This document shows, piece after piece, positions 44,589-56,839 of a stretch of 64,000 bases of DNA. Numbering within the stretch: position 1 is the stretch's first letter; the number at the start of each line of letters is the position of its first letter. Made by a program: the position numbers and the translations under genes. The DNA is from Nageia nagi. Its lineage: Eukaryota > Pinophyta. Below the pieces are notes generated by a model. The model saw only the letters and a list, made by a program, of their open reading frames with translations, was not told the DNA's origin and searched no databases. The stretch lies in assembly GCA_050084985.1 (NCBI GenBank), contig JBITNC010000001.1:107818001-107882000 (forward strand), given 5' to 3'.

Positions 44589-45523
44589 TGTAGGTGTAAA
44601 TTTGTACTCAAGTGACAAGCTTAACTTATCAAAATCACACACAAACTCATTACTAGGTGTGTACTCACCAAAACCTAGGTAAAAATGGCTTAAAATTTTA
44701 AAATATTAAATTAAAAACTTGTATGAATAAAGATAAACCCCTAAATGCATCTAATTGGGTGGGGGGAACTCCTAGCCTAGGCCCTTTAAGGTACTTAAGT
44801 GAGCTTGGAGTGAATTTTCTCACTCCAAAGAAGCAATGTGAGCCTATGAGATCCAATGAATGTCTATAACATGTAGTTATGCTATTATGAGTACAAAATA
44901 TAATTTCAATGGTGGAAATGTAAACTAACATGATTTTAGCCTACAAAATACTACATGCACACAAATTTAGTGGAGGATAAAAATGTAAGTCTTCCAAAGC
45001 TCTTCCATGGTTTTGATCTCTTCAAATCCCTATAAAAACCTTTAATACACCAAATATATGCAATAATAACTCAATTAAACCATAAGCTCACCATAGGCAT
45101 GTTACCTGTCCTCCAATAGAGGTAGCTTGATGAAGTTTGATGGATGATTTGGGGAGTAAACCCTTGAAATCTTCAAACTTAGCCTCAAACCCTAGCTTGA
45201 TCACTTGAGAGAAAATTAAGAGCACAAAATCACTTGAGAGCAAAGTCAAAAGTAGGAGCACAAATGAGTTAGGAGAAATGAATTAGTCTTAGGAATTCTA
45301 ATTTTGCATTGAGCTTTATACTCCTTTAGCCAACTTAAGTGAATAATTCTAGATACCCACTTTTCCACTTTTTTAAATTAAAACTCACCTTTTGCTCTAA
45401 TTTGAATTTTTTAATAGTTTGATTTTGCATGAATAAACATTAGGATTAAATCAATAATGTATTAAAACATATAAATGTTATAAAATACATCTACTCAAAA
45501 AAGTACATTTTTTGTTGTCTACA
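44589..45523 (-). repeat. Solo LTR of the element B family
   Basis: 935 bp, starting TGTAGACAACAAAAAATG (minus strand) at 45523 and ending ACACCTACA at 44589. It is flanked by a perfect 5 bp duplication AAGAG (44584-44588 and 45524-45528). It aligns with the LTR at 24019-25180. No internal sequence remains. Confidence 0.95.
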
Positions 45524-45549
45524 AAGAGTTTTTCCAAAATCTCATCTGC

Positions 45550-45870
45550 CTACTTTCTAGACCATATTTCATATGAAGGATTATGATTAATGCTTGTGTC
45601 AATCCATTCATTTGTAGACTTGTTACATTCTATGCACCACCATCCTTGCATCCTTAGGATTCTTTTAATGAGATCACTATTGTCCATATGATATTTGTAA
45701 ATATTTTTTATTAGGACTTCATATTTTCTATGTCTATCACTTGCCATGCCACACATTGGACTGTTGACAATACTATTCATACTCATCACTTTCATCTTAT
45801 CTCTCATAGTGATCTATTGCAAACCCTCAATCAACTTGGAATCCATTATGTATAGGTACAAGATGATTAA
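45550..45870 (-). pseudogene. Unknown ORF remnant
   Basis: An 85-codon open frame at 45550-45807 reading KYEVLIKNIYKYHMDNSDLI, RILRMQGWWCIECNKSTNEW and SINHNPSYEIWS; it can be read a little further upstream past one stop. It lies just right of the solo LTR and may be cut by it. Composition is protein-like, with one C-x2-C pair, but I do not recognise it. Confidence 0.3.
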
Positions 45871-47579
45871 AAAATAAATAAATCAAATCTAAAAAAAATT
45901 ATTATAAAAAATCAAAAATATATATTTATCTATTATATATATACATGTATATATACACTCAAAAAATTATTTCTGAAGCATCTTGGCTATTGGGTCAATT
46001 TCCCTATGTGTTCACATCATACTATTGTGTTTATTTTTTCTATTTTATCTATCATTGTGAAATTATTAAATGTAAAACATGATGATTATAGTAACCTACC
46101 AAGATACACACACACACCTTACATACCCATCCACATACCATTCATATATATAGTTGTACATATAAATAAAGGAGTAGTTTATAAGTATAATATTCACATC
46201 CTATTTTTTCAAAATATCTTCTACAAGGTTTCCGAAACTTTGGGTGATAAATAGACATGACCTTAATAAATTGTTAGAATATTATAAACTCATACACTTT
46301 TACACATTCTAAATATTGAAACAATAAAAAATTTGATGGTCCTTGAGCATAATTTTGAGTTATTATTCATCCTATTATTTCTCTTCATCTTGAATCCAAG
46401 ATATAGGATAGGAAGAAAAATATAGGAAGAAAAAAGTTAAATACAAATAGCAAAAAGATTAAAAAAAAAGAGAGAATAAAAATATAATTTTTGGGTGATT
46501 ACAATATCCTTTATCAATGCTATGGATGCTTAACTTGCAATAGAGCAAGGTTGTAATAGAGCTAAGGGTTAATCTTCACCAAGGCTATGAATGTTTGTCT
46601 AGAAGTGAGGTATACCTTATGAAAAGGAGACATGTCTAGCATTCACGATGGACCTATGGATGTTTCACATGGATGGATCAACTTACATATTTTATGCTCT
46701 TGGAATATTAAATTGGTAGAAATGAACATCATTGCACACACACGAGTTCATAATAAGTTTAATTGTATCATAACTTTGTTTTATATCATCCTTAGTAGAA
46801 TAAAGTGAAATGAAAGATCAATTGATGAAATTAGTGTGAATATATTACTTATTATTACACTTCTTTATTATATTATATGTTCATCTCATTCCATAAAATG
46901 TATATCTCATTATTATTATAATATTGGTAGGTTAACTAAATTGTTATGTTTGAAATCTAAATACTTATACCATCCACTTATGTTCACTTATCCATGTGTA
47001 CACATCCATAGCATTATACATTCATACATTTATCCATTTGTGTGATCATACCATTTTACAAATGTACACCATCCCATATGTATAAATAGCCAAGAAAAAT
47101 GATGATATTTGATTCTATACTATTACAAATAAAATATTATCCAAAACATAATAAATAACAATAAGGATCTAAAACAAGTTAAATGATCATATTATATTAA
47201 AACTATTCATTCATTAAAATACCAAATATTATACAATACAATGTAAATAAACATCAATAATCCATCATCATGATATATAACATTAAAATTAAAATGTAAC
47301 CTTAGAATCATCAATCATAACATAATACATGATAATATCAAATAAAAATTCATAACAATAATCATCATAAATACAAGTACCCAAAATACCATCACATGTA
47401 TATATCAAAATATAATCATATAATGTCCATCGTCCAACCATCAATAAATATCCATCTAATAAAACCCCTAATCATGATCATCATAATCTAAAAAATGAAT
47501 ATAATATAACATCCATCAACGAATATAAGTCTAAACCACCAATATCATAAGATAATAACAAAATAAAATAACAAGAATT
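45871..47579. other. AT-rich stretch without a gene
   Basis: Simple A/T runs and an AT-dinucleotide patch (45905-45955), short ORFs only. Nothing supported. Confidence 0.6.
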
Positions 47580-49640
47580 CACAATGGTCAATCCATTGGG
47601 GCATCCTTGTACTCGCTACCCTCAGGACCACCCTAGCCACTAGTCTCATCCACCTCCTAACCTCTCTGATCTGATACTATAGGAATACCTATGATTCACT
47701 CTCATCTTCTTTCTTGTATCTTAGCTGATATTGGACTATGATGAGAAGAATTAGCAATCACACTCTTGCTATGAGAAGATGCACACCTAGCCTAGCCTCT
47801 TTGCATACCGGAGGCACCTTATGCCCCACTAGTTATAGTTGTAGGAAGTGTATGAACATGGGAACATATTTTGGAGGAATAGGATAGTTTATGTTAGGCA
47901 CATATGTAGTAACACCCACCAACCAAGTATCAGTAACCCTATAATAGTAATCTCATTGCTTGTAAATATACTAAATGAATAAGCAATACTACCTCTATGC
48001 ACTTGCTAACATACCAACTATTCTATCTTACTTCTATAAGGTCTAAACCATGGCTTGAGTGTATCACTCTCATGTCTATAATGATCATGATCAACCTCGT
48101 ACCTGATCCTATCCTCATTAGAATGTCTATACTGCTCTAATTGAGCATGCGTAGACTCATTAACTCCATGAGACTAGTCAAGCAATGATTGAGATTAGGC
48201 TAATAAAAAACTGAGCTCTAGATTACATCCAATTGTGCATTGATGTTTATAACTTGAAGGGTAGGTACTTCCTCCTCTACAACTCCCTCTCATGTCTCTA
48301 TCACTTGAGTCTTCTTAGTATGAGTAACATCCTCCTTGCCTTGTATATCCACCTCTAGAACATCCTCCTCAACTCCCATATCAATATCTTGACCCTTAGC
48401 TACACTAAATCCAAACCCATGATCCTCTACACACTAATGTACTCATTGAACCTGATCCTCCTCATCTCCCTCCTCCTACTCAACCTTCCACCAAGTAGCA
48501 AACACCTTGGTGACACCCACATCATCATTTGCAACCTCCTCATCAATACCCTCCTCTTGAGTAGGATTGGGCTCTACATAAGTCAAAGTCTAAATATCCT
48601 CAATAGGAAGAGTCCCCTCTCATTCATATCTACTAGGCTCTAAAGGAACATCCTGCATAAGTACAAACTCATGCCTAACATAATCAAATTAATAGTACTC
48701 CAAAAACTTGATCTATCAACCACTATCTAATGCTTATAAGCTCAACCTTAAGTTCATCCCATGCTAGATATAAATGGTAAGGCCTAAATCTAACATGATC
48801 TAGAACTAGTTGAGTAAGCATAGTGTGATAAAAATTAACATCCATATGAATACCATTTGTTGAATGAATATAAAAATCCTCCCTTCACCTCATAATGCTA
48901 GTAGGATACTTCTTATGGGTGGTAAAACTAGGAATAGGAAGTCCAAGAGGATGAGCCACTATAATGTGCTCATATGCCTAGGATTGAAGAGTAATGTTTA
49001 TTGATAATGCGGCTATGTGACCTTGGGAGTATAAAAATGGCTATCTATAACACTGCACCAACAAGGTAGGTTTCCAAGCATACATTATGCCATGTTGAAT
49101 CATAGCTACCACAAAGGATAACAACAACCATGAAAATATGCAACTGCCAGTATCAGGTAAGGTATGACACTAAATCATGCTCATTAATAAGAAGAACCTA
49201 ATGCTCCCCTATTGATCATCCCACCAATACTAATACTATATTATGGCGCTCAAGCTGATCTTGAACACAATCGTATCCACTCTATCAACCCTATACAAAT
49301 AGGAAATGGTTGGTATAATGTCATCTCTATTAATCATTTCTTAAATACATTAATCATGAATGGGTAACTGGTATAGACAATGAATGTCCTCCATTATAAT
49401 AGTCATCTCCCCTATTGAGAGATTAAAGGTAGAAGTGGTGGAGAGCCATCTCTTTAGAAAAGCAACTAAAAGAGAATACTCCTAATGGAAGTGATCCATG
49501 TAGGGTCTACCCCCAAAACCCACACTCCAAAAGAAAGTATGATTTGCAATGGTAATAAATGGGTGCCCCTCTTATAATATGGTGGGATAACATCCTCTAA
49601 GCATGAAGACATCTTGAACTTAGGAAGTAATATAACTAAG
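47580..49640 (-). pseudogene. Plant mobile domain (PMD) relic
   Basis: On the minus strand the frame around 49360-49480 reads YSLLVAFLKRWLSTTSTFNL, then SIGEMTIIMEDIHCLYQLP, matching the PMD pattern W-x-E-T-x-TFHLP-x-GEMT-x-TLEDV-x2-L-x-GLP. Upstream is SVGFGGRPYMDHFH, downstream (48740-48820) MLTQLVLDHVRFRPYHLYL, like the L-x2-L-x4-[VF]-x-W-x-PY block of the same family. Many stops and shifts. PMD proteins occur as host genes (MAIL1 type), in Mutator-like transposons and as extra, often antisense ORFs in plant gypsy elements. Here it lies antisense to, and 2.1 kb left of, a plus-strand polypurine tract/LTR junction, so a retroelement origin is the best guess. Confidence 0.65.
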
Positions 49641-50454
49641 CAAAGTTTAAAAAAAATATTCTAATGTCAAACATCGATGATCAAGCGATCAAGTTACAGA
49701 GTTACCAATATTTGATAGTTGAATGCTAGTGATCCTATAGCCCTTTTTCTTCGATCGATGATCCTAGTCAAAAATTTATAAAATTCTTAAAAATACTTAA
49801 ACCTAAGCAAAACTCAAAATCCTAACGATAAAAAATTCTTAAAATGAGAAAATATTAATTCCTATGAAGCTCATTCATTAAATTAAGCCATAAAATTATA
49901 GTAATAAGAAAAAAATCAAAAAAGAGGGATTTTAAAACCCTACCTCCTCTCTAATCTACCTCATCTGGACAACTAGTCTCCTTAGTGGCAACCTAGCCCA
50001 TAGAACATGACAAGGTGTCCAATAGATTGGTCAACCATGGAAAAGGGGGCAAGAAATTGATAAAGGCTCTAGAAAAGCATAAAAGATAAATAAGCAAATG
50101 ATAGGTCAATTTATCTTTTTATTTTGATCATAACTCAAAATATTGATGATTTTAAGTCAGATGTTGGTGATTTACATATGATTCCAATGACTAGAACCAT
50201 TCTTCAGTGACCCATAACATTATAAAAATACTTAAAATTCAAAATTTCAAAAAAGGGATGAATGATGAATGAAATACTTAAGCCCTCCTTTTGGTTTGTA
50301 ATTGAGACAAAAATAACAGATCACATCAAAAAATTAACGAGACCCTTACTCGATAAAGCAGCATAAATCACATGTTTGGAAGAAATTAAAATATTGCAAA
50401 TAGTTCAAATTTGAAAAAAATCAAACATGATCAACAAACATTATATGGCCTTTT
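49641..50454. other. AT-rich non-coding stretch with CGATGATC motifs
   Basis: No gene. CATCGATGATCAAGCGATC (49674-49692) and CGATCGATGATCCTAG (about 49751) recall the degenerate palindromes of the Tat-1 LTR and leader (10880-10935, 11270-11430). Confidence 0.5.
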
Positions 50455-51700
50455 GTGTGAGATCATCATGTACCCTAGTTGATTGGACATAATTCAAAAA
50501 AATTAAAACCAACTGTATACTCAAAACCCATAATCTATATCATACTAGCCCTAATATATAGAGATGAGCCAAGCATCATCATGTACCTACCATAAACAAC
50601 ACATAGTATTGATATAGACATGAGCATATTTTTGGTGTACATGTATACTCAAAACTTGTAATTTATTTGATACTAGCTCTAGCATATGGAGATGACCAAA
50701 GCATCATCACATACCTACTACAAACAACACACAATATTAGGATAGATACATGCATAGTTTTGATATACACTATAACGGTTTACAAAATGTGACCAAGTGA
50801 AAAAGTGAATAGAACATAAGTTGATCATGATTTGACCAATCAAATTTGACTTATTCATAGATACTAGGTCAAATTTAAACATTCATCAAGTGTCAACCCA
50901 AGTCAGGGGACTTAAATCAAAACCCCACTTTAAAATTAAAAAAAAAATCAAAAATAAATCCAAATCACAAAATGATAACAACAAAGAAAAAATATATAAA
51001 TACTTAATCCCTCCTTCTAATTAGATTTATCTTAGGTCTATAACCAAAAATACAAAAAATATTTAAACCTTTCTTCTAGCATAGGAATTTGGATTAAAAA
51101 ATGTGCACCCTTGGTCCTCCATGAGGTAATATGAAGAAAACCATTATTAATGCCTCACACTTAAAACAAAACATATACATATGAAAAACTCTAAAAACTA
51201 AAAATTTTACTTATTAACTTGACCAAACTCAAGTGTTTAAGAAAAACTAAAACCCATGAGTAATTTCAAATTTGAAAACTGACTCTTCTTTTGACAAACA
51301 AAAGAAGGATGGGTTTGGATATGACTAAAAACATTGTATGAAATTTTATGTAAGATCATCATGTAACTTAACTATTGGGATGAAAAGCAAAATGATAAAA
51401 ATATTGTATTCATAGAGCAACTTCTTTATCACATGCTAGCTTTGGCATACATTCGATAGCATAGAGACTCATCACATACCTACTACAAATAGCACATAGT
51501 ATAGTGATATTGATAAGTTTTGCTTTGATAATACAACCACACTACATTCATAATGCATCAAATGTAAAAGGTCAAAAAATGAATTTAATCAATCAAATTT
51601 GGCTTATTCGTAGAGAATAGGTTAATCCAAAACATTAACTAAAGTCAAAAATACAAGTTAAAAAACTTGAATACACCCCCCTTCAAAAAAGTAAGTGAAT
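50455..51700. repeat. Direct duplications upstream of a 3' LTR
   Basis: A unit with TATACTCAAAAC, TACTAGC(C/T)CTA and CATCATCA(T/C)(G/A)TACCTAC occurs at about 50515-50640 and 50645-50770; a third, diverged one at about 51350-51545. The sequence after the second (GACCAATCAAATTTGACTTATTC, near 50835) recurs after the third (near 51585). This fits a duplication of about 750-850 bp on top of a local duplication of about 135 bp. Confidence 0.65.
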
Positions 51701-51730
51701 TATCTTTCACTTACAAACTAGAAAATAATT

Positions 51731-52300
51731 CAAAAAGGGGAAAAATGTTGACACCCAAAAATGATCTTTCTTTTAACAGACAAAATAAGGATAAAAAATT
51801 AAAGTAAATTAAAAGGTTTACTATAGTCTTCCAAATGCTGGCACCCATCACCTAGATGCTAGTGACTCATACCAAACATAAACGTCTGATACCTAGATGA
51901 TAATGATTCTAAAGTTGACAAAATTAAAAAAAAAAATGGTAAACCTAAAGCATCTTGGGAAGAAAGAAAAGGATAACTGGTGGCCCATCATCCATCCCTC
52001 ACATCCCTACTTCGGATCATAGCCATGACAAAGTTGGATAGGCTTTTCTCTCCAAATTTTTATCTCCAAATTGAAAACTTTGCTTATTTCCAAAAGCTAT
52101 AAATAGAACTTGGACCATGAAGCAAAGGGACATAATTTTGAATGCAAAGTTACTCTATTGAAATACATCTAGGTTTTACTAAGTTAGATGCATTAGTGTT
52201 CTATATTTTATATGCTTATTTATGCTCACTTTATGATGATTTTATGATATTAACAAGTATGTTTGATGTCTTTTTTGTTCGCATGTGTGTAGGGTCCATA
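51731..52300 (+). repeat. Polypurine tract and 3' LTR, plus-strand gypsy element
   Basis: CAAAAAGGGGAAAAA (51731-51745) directly precedes TGTTGACACCCAAAAATG at 51746, a textbook polypurine tract/LTR start. A TATA box (CTATAAATAG, 52097-52106) stands about 350 bp in. The LTR right end could not be fixed; about 52300 is a guess. Confidence 0.65.
52097..52106 (+). promoter_or_regulatory. TATA box in plus-strand LTR
   Basis: CTATAAATAG in an LTR that starts at 51746. Position and motif fit the U3/R boundary. Confidence 0.5.
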
Positions 52301-52691
52301 GGTATAGAGCAGTTGAATTGATTAGAAAAATTCTTAAAGAGTTGAAGAGAATAAAGAGATCTAGATTCTTTTGCAAGTTTCAGAAGATAATCCTCAAAGC
52401 TTGCAGACATTGAAATTAGGCCTACAAAGGCCTAAACATTCTTTCATAAAAAGCCTTTTTTACAAGGCAATGAATCAAAATAAATTCATCATTTGTAATT
52501 ATTTGAGATCTACTCAAGAGCAATAGAGAAAAATGTTGGTTGTAACATGTCTTATCTTGTTTGGTAACAGGGTTACTTTTTTTGTATGACACCTTAAGAA
52601 ATGCACATTGAAGATTTTCATGCTTAATTTTATATTTAAACAAGAATATTTTAAATTATTTCCTCATGTTACATAAATTTAGAATATTGAT

Positions 52692-53042
52692 CAACTTGAA
52701 GAACAAATATTACTATAAAAAGATTATATGCATGAATGTTTAGAGTTATACAACTCTGCTTTTCATAATGGTATGCATGAACATGTGTTAATTAAATTAC
52801 ATCCGATTGAGATTCGGTTATAGGAATATAGAAAGAAAAAGGATTGGCCTTTTTACAAGTATCAATTTAATATTGAATTCCTTAATTATATTTTACAATA
52901 AACATTTCAATTAGTAAACTTTGACTACATTGATCTTCTAAAAAGAGAAGTAGTACAAGGTAAAGAAAATGCAATGAAAGAATGTCAAATTCTTATGGAA
53001 GAATGTAGTAAAAATCATGGTGGTGGTTATACTACCCTCTAG
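52692..53042 (+). pseudogene. Unknown degraded coding stretch
   Basis: A 116-codon frame with three internal stops: KDYMHECLELYNSAFHNGMH, EHVLIKLHPIEIRL, EYRKKKDWPFYKYQFNIEFL, KREVVQGKENAMKECQILME. The low stop number in such AT-rich DNA and the charged, protein-like make-up suggest former coding sequence of a retroelement. I do not recognise it. Confidence 0.35.
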
Positions 53043-53389
53043 TGTATTATAATTTATAAATTTGCATATCATATAAGATGCATTTCATATAGGCTTGTAG
53101 TTTCATGTTAAAATGCACTTATAGGTTGCATATCATTTAATTCAATCACTTGCATGCATTTGATTACCATGGTAAATCTCATCAAGTTTTTCAATCATGT
53201 TATCTTTGCATCTTCATATTTTCAATCAAGGATCATTTTAAGAGCCCTTCCTCATAAGTAACATGGAAATTTTTTTGGCAAATCAGATTCATATGTAAGG
53301 TAATTTTAAGAAAATTTGTAAAAATTACAAAGATGAATTTGAAGCTAAAAAAAAATTATATATATTTTGGGTCAATTTAAGAGTTTTAT

Positions 53390-53770
53390 AGTAGCTTGTT
53401 GTTGGGAGGCAATAGCCTACTATCGGGAGGTTGCTACTTAGTGGTAGTAGTTTGCTACTAGATGGTAACAATTTGCTATCAGGTGGTAGTAGTTTGTTAC
53501 TAGGTGGTAGCAATCTGCTACTGGGTGGTAGTAGTCTACTACCAAGTGGCTACTACTAGGTGGTAGTAGTTTGCTATCGAGTGGTGGTAGTCTACTACTG
53601 GGTGGCTGCATGGATACTACTAGGCGGTAGTAGTTTGCTACCATGTTGTAGTATTCTACTATCAGTTGGCTACTACCAAGCGATGGTAGTCTGCTACTGG
53701 AAGTTTGTAGGATACTATCAAGAGGAAATAGGATGATCCTATAGTAGGATGCTATTAGGAGGTATCAAGT
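53390..53770. repeat. Palindromic minisatellite (GGTAGTAGTNTGCTACT unit)
   Basis: About 16 units of 20-24 bp of the type GGTAGTAGTTTGCTACTAGG. Each unit is itself an inverted repeat (TAGTAG...CTACTA), so single strands could fold into many small hairpins. Pro/Ser/Leu-rich minus-strand ORFs here (53325-53644) are by-products. Confidence 0.9.
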
Positions 53771-55387
53771 TTAGATTAATGTATTTATATTAGGTGATTT
53801 AGAAAAAATATAAATAATAATTTATAATTTCAAGGCAAACTTGACTATTTATTATTTCTAAATATTGATAAAAAAAACTAAAAATTTAATTTAAATATTG
53901 ATTTGACTTGGTGACATGGTTTGGAAAAAATTAAAAAATTTGGCGATAAGGGTGTTATTGTAACTTCAAAAATTCACCAATTTTAAATTTAGGAAACTTT
54001 AAAATTTGCTTATTAGTAAATATTCATGGCTAAAATGGTCCCTATTTTCAATCACTTTTTATTGCTTATTATTTTCTTTTTTCATCTTTCCATCCTCATT
54101 ATTTCATCAAGTCTTCTTCTTTCATCAATTTTTTTCTTAACTTCCATATCTCATAAATATTACTACATTTTCCATGTTTATAAAATGTCTCATGTCTTAA
54201 AATAAGTCTTTTGTCTAGTTATTGTACCTTATATTAGTTGCATTTCATGAAATATTTCAAAAATAAAAATAAACAAGCAAGATCATCATACAAAAAGGTG
54301 CAAGAATCAAAATTAGTATATATATTCTCAGCTAGGGATAGTTTTAGTTTCAACTAGAGGTAGTATGAGATTCATTTAGGGGCATGATAAAAATTATATG
54401 TCAAAGTCAAAAGGTAGAAATTTAGAGCTCAAAATCAAAAATAGAAAAAATTAAATTACAAAAAATAGAGCATGCATGCAATGAAAGTACAATATTCATG
54501 ATTCTAACATCCTGCAAAATAGTTCAAAATTACCCATTCTAAGTATAGGTATGTTATTTTATCTCAAACTTCATCATATTTTAAATATTTATGATATTTA
54601 GAGCATTCACTCCATGCGATATTTATATGTCTACTCTAAAAATCTAGCATAGTTTCTTATATTTTTCATATGATTATCTTTCAAATGCAATATATATTCT
54701 ACTCATGATATCTTCAAAAACCCATGGGAATAAATGTAAAAGTAATTTTAAGGATATTATTGAAAATGAAGTTATTATCTCCTAAATAATTGATCAAGGT
54801 CATCTTCATTCACGTGATCAAGAAATTAAGCATCCTTGTTTGCTTTGGAGTATAAACAACCTACATGTCTTGGGTCTGGGCATCCCTTTTACTTGGGAGT
54901 ATAAGAAAACTACATGTTTTGGGTTCAAACACCTCTAATGCTTTGGAGTAAAAAGCACTCACTTTCTTTGAAACATAAGCAAAAATTTATATCATGTTAT
55001 GTTATGGCATTTCATGTTATGTTATGTTATACCATTTTATGTTATGTGATGTCATGTCATGTTATGTTATATCATGTTATGTTATATAATGATATCATAA
55101 TTTTATGATTATTTTCATCATGTTATTTTGCAATGCTATATTCCTTTAAAATATATTATTTATGTGGGTGTATTTCTTTCATGTTTTACAGGTTATATCT
55201 TGCATTATATTTTTGTCTTAACTTCCCCATTCATGGAGCTTTCCTAGGGAAATCAAGTCAAAAGGGGGCATGAAGGAGAAATTCAAAAACCATTCAAGGA
55301 AGTGTCTTTAAATTAGGTTAAAAAAATTTCTACACTTCTTTTCCATTCTTTGGATAATGCAATTCTAATGCTTTTCATTACATATCC
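53771..55387. other. AT-rich stretch with pentanucleotide microsatellite
   Basis: No gene. (ATGTT)n with variants at 54993-55092. A repeated phrase of the form TACATGT(C/T)TTGGGT and CTTTGGAGTA occurs at 54845-54960. Confidence 0.6.
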
Positions 55388-56150
55388 AAAGAGGGGCAAA
55401 ATATAGATGCCTAAAAATGATTTATTATTTATTAATAAATAATATTTTAAGTATCTATGCTATATATTATTTAAATCATGCAAATATCTATAATATCAAC
55501 ACTAATATGCTAATTAAATGTTAAACATGTGCTAATCAAGGCTAAAAACTCATAATAATGTTTATATCTAGAATTGTCTTGAGAATATCATTAATATTGC
55601 ATGTTCTTCTATACTTATAGTTAAAATTATATTGAAATGATTATTATTATTCTAAATTTGACTCTCACTCTCTGTTTTGTCCTTATAGGTATAAAAGGAG
55701 GTGCATAATACAATAACCCCATCGGATCTCTCTAATAGGTGGTTTTCCATACACCAATTATACTACACTTACAATATCTATAGATGCCACCTATTTGAGG
55801 ATTTGTTATGCTTTGAGCTTTTATTACATGCTATGGTTTTGTGCATGATTTAATTCTACAAGTTTTAAGATGTAGATGTACTTCCATACAATCCAAAGCT
55901 ACAAAAAAGGAGGTGAAAAATATACATCAATATCATTTGCATGCTTATCACTAATATGATCCAATACTCTGTATACTTTTTTCATATATTTGAGGTTTGC
56001 TTGCTTCTCATATTAGGTACACACTTTCTTGGTTTTATTCAAATAACCTAGATAAGTAATTTGCATTGTATATTGTAGATTTATGTTTATTGTATTTACT
56101 ATAATAAATCATAATTTAGAGTCTATAAAGATCTCAAGAGGGGCATTAGC
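55388..56150 (+). repeat. Second polypurine tract and 3' LTR, plus strand
   Basis: AAAGAGGGGCAAAA (55388-55401) precedes TATAGATGCCTAAAAATGAT, a decayed form of the TGTAGACACC-type LTR start. A TATA box (GTATAAAAGG, 55689-55698) lies about 290 bp in. The right end is uncertain. It differs from the LTR at 51746 beyond the first 20 bases, so two families are nested or adjacent. Confidence 0.6.
55689..55698 (+). promoter_or_regulatory. TATA box in second plus-strand LTR
   Basis: GTATAAAAGG, at the place expected for the LTR promoter. Confidence 0.5.
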
Positions 56151-56839
56151 CATAAACTTAAGCATTTGTGGAGACCTTTTTTAATATTTTATCAATATTC
56201 ATAATATATTTGGCCAACATAGAGTGCATGATACATATTATAATTTCTTAAGAGTTTTAAGAAATTATATTAAATATGTTATTTAGAATAACCAAAGTGC
56301 AAGATATGATATTTTTTAACAAAATATAAATATTTTATTTTTAAAAATAAATTATACAATCAATTTTGATAACCTACCTTTCTTGATTAGGCTCAAAATT
56401 TAGATAATATTAGTTCTTTTTATATTTCCATGATCTAGATTTGCCTTATCCTACTTCTTGTACCCCTTATTACTCTATTGAGGGTTGGTTCCACTAAAAA
56501 CCATTAAACTCCCTTGTTCTTCTTGTTCTCTCTTGCTTAGTTTCAATATTGTAACTAATTATGAAGTTATTCTCATATATTTATTTCCTTCTCTATCATA
56601 TGAGAATCTTATTATTCTTTGGAATCTAAGGTCTCTAATAATTCCCTAGTATCCATCTTCTGGTTTGAAATCTTCTCTAAAAAATCTATTTTTTTATTTC
56701 TAGCTAGAGCTATCACCAAATAAAAACTAGTCTCAAATTCTAAGCTATTCTCAATGTCCTATATTTAAACTTGTTATTATTTCAATACTTCCAAAATGTA
56801 TTGCCATTGAGAGAGTACCTACTTGCATAAGTAAAGATG
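56151..56839. other. Stretch without a supported gene
   Basis: Probably the LINE 3' part and LTR-flanking DNA. I see no poly(A)-type end for the LINE. Confidence 0.4.

Noticed and set aside
45550-45807. Transposase zinc-finger protein, from GWWCIEC
   Set aside because: One C-x2-C pair in an 85-codon frame is too little to assign a family.
53325-53644. Pro/Ser-rich and Tyr/His-rich repeated ORFs
   Set aside because: They are translations of the minisatellite.
53390-53770. CRISPR-like array
   Set aside because: No unique spacers; units are contiguous and the sequence is plant nuclear DNA.
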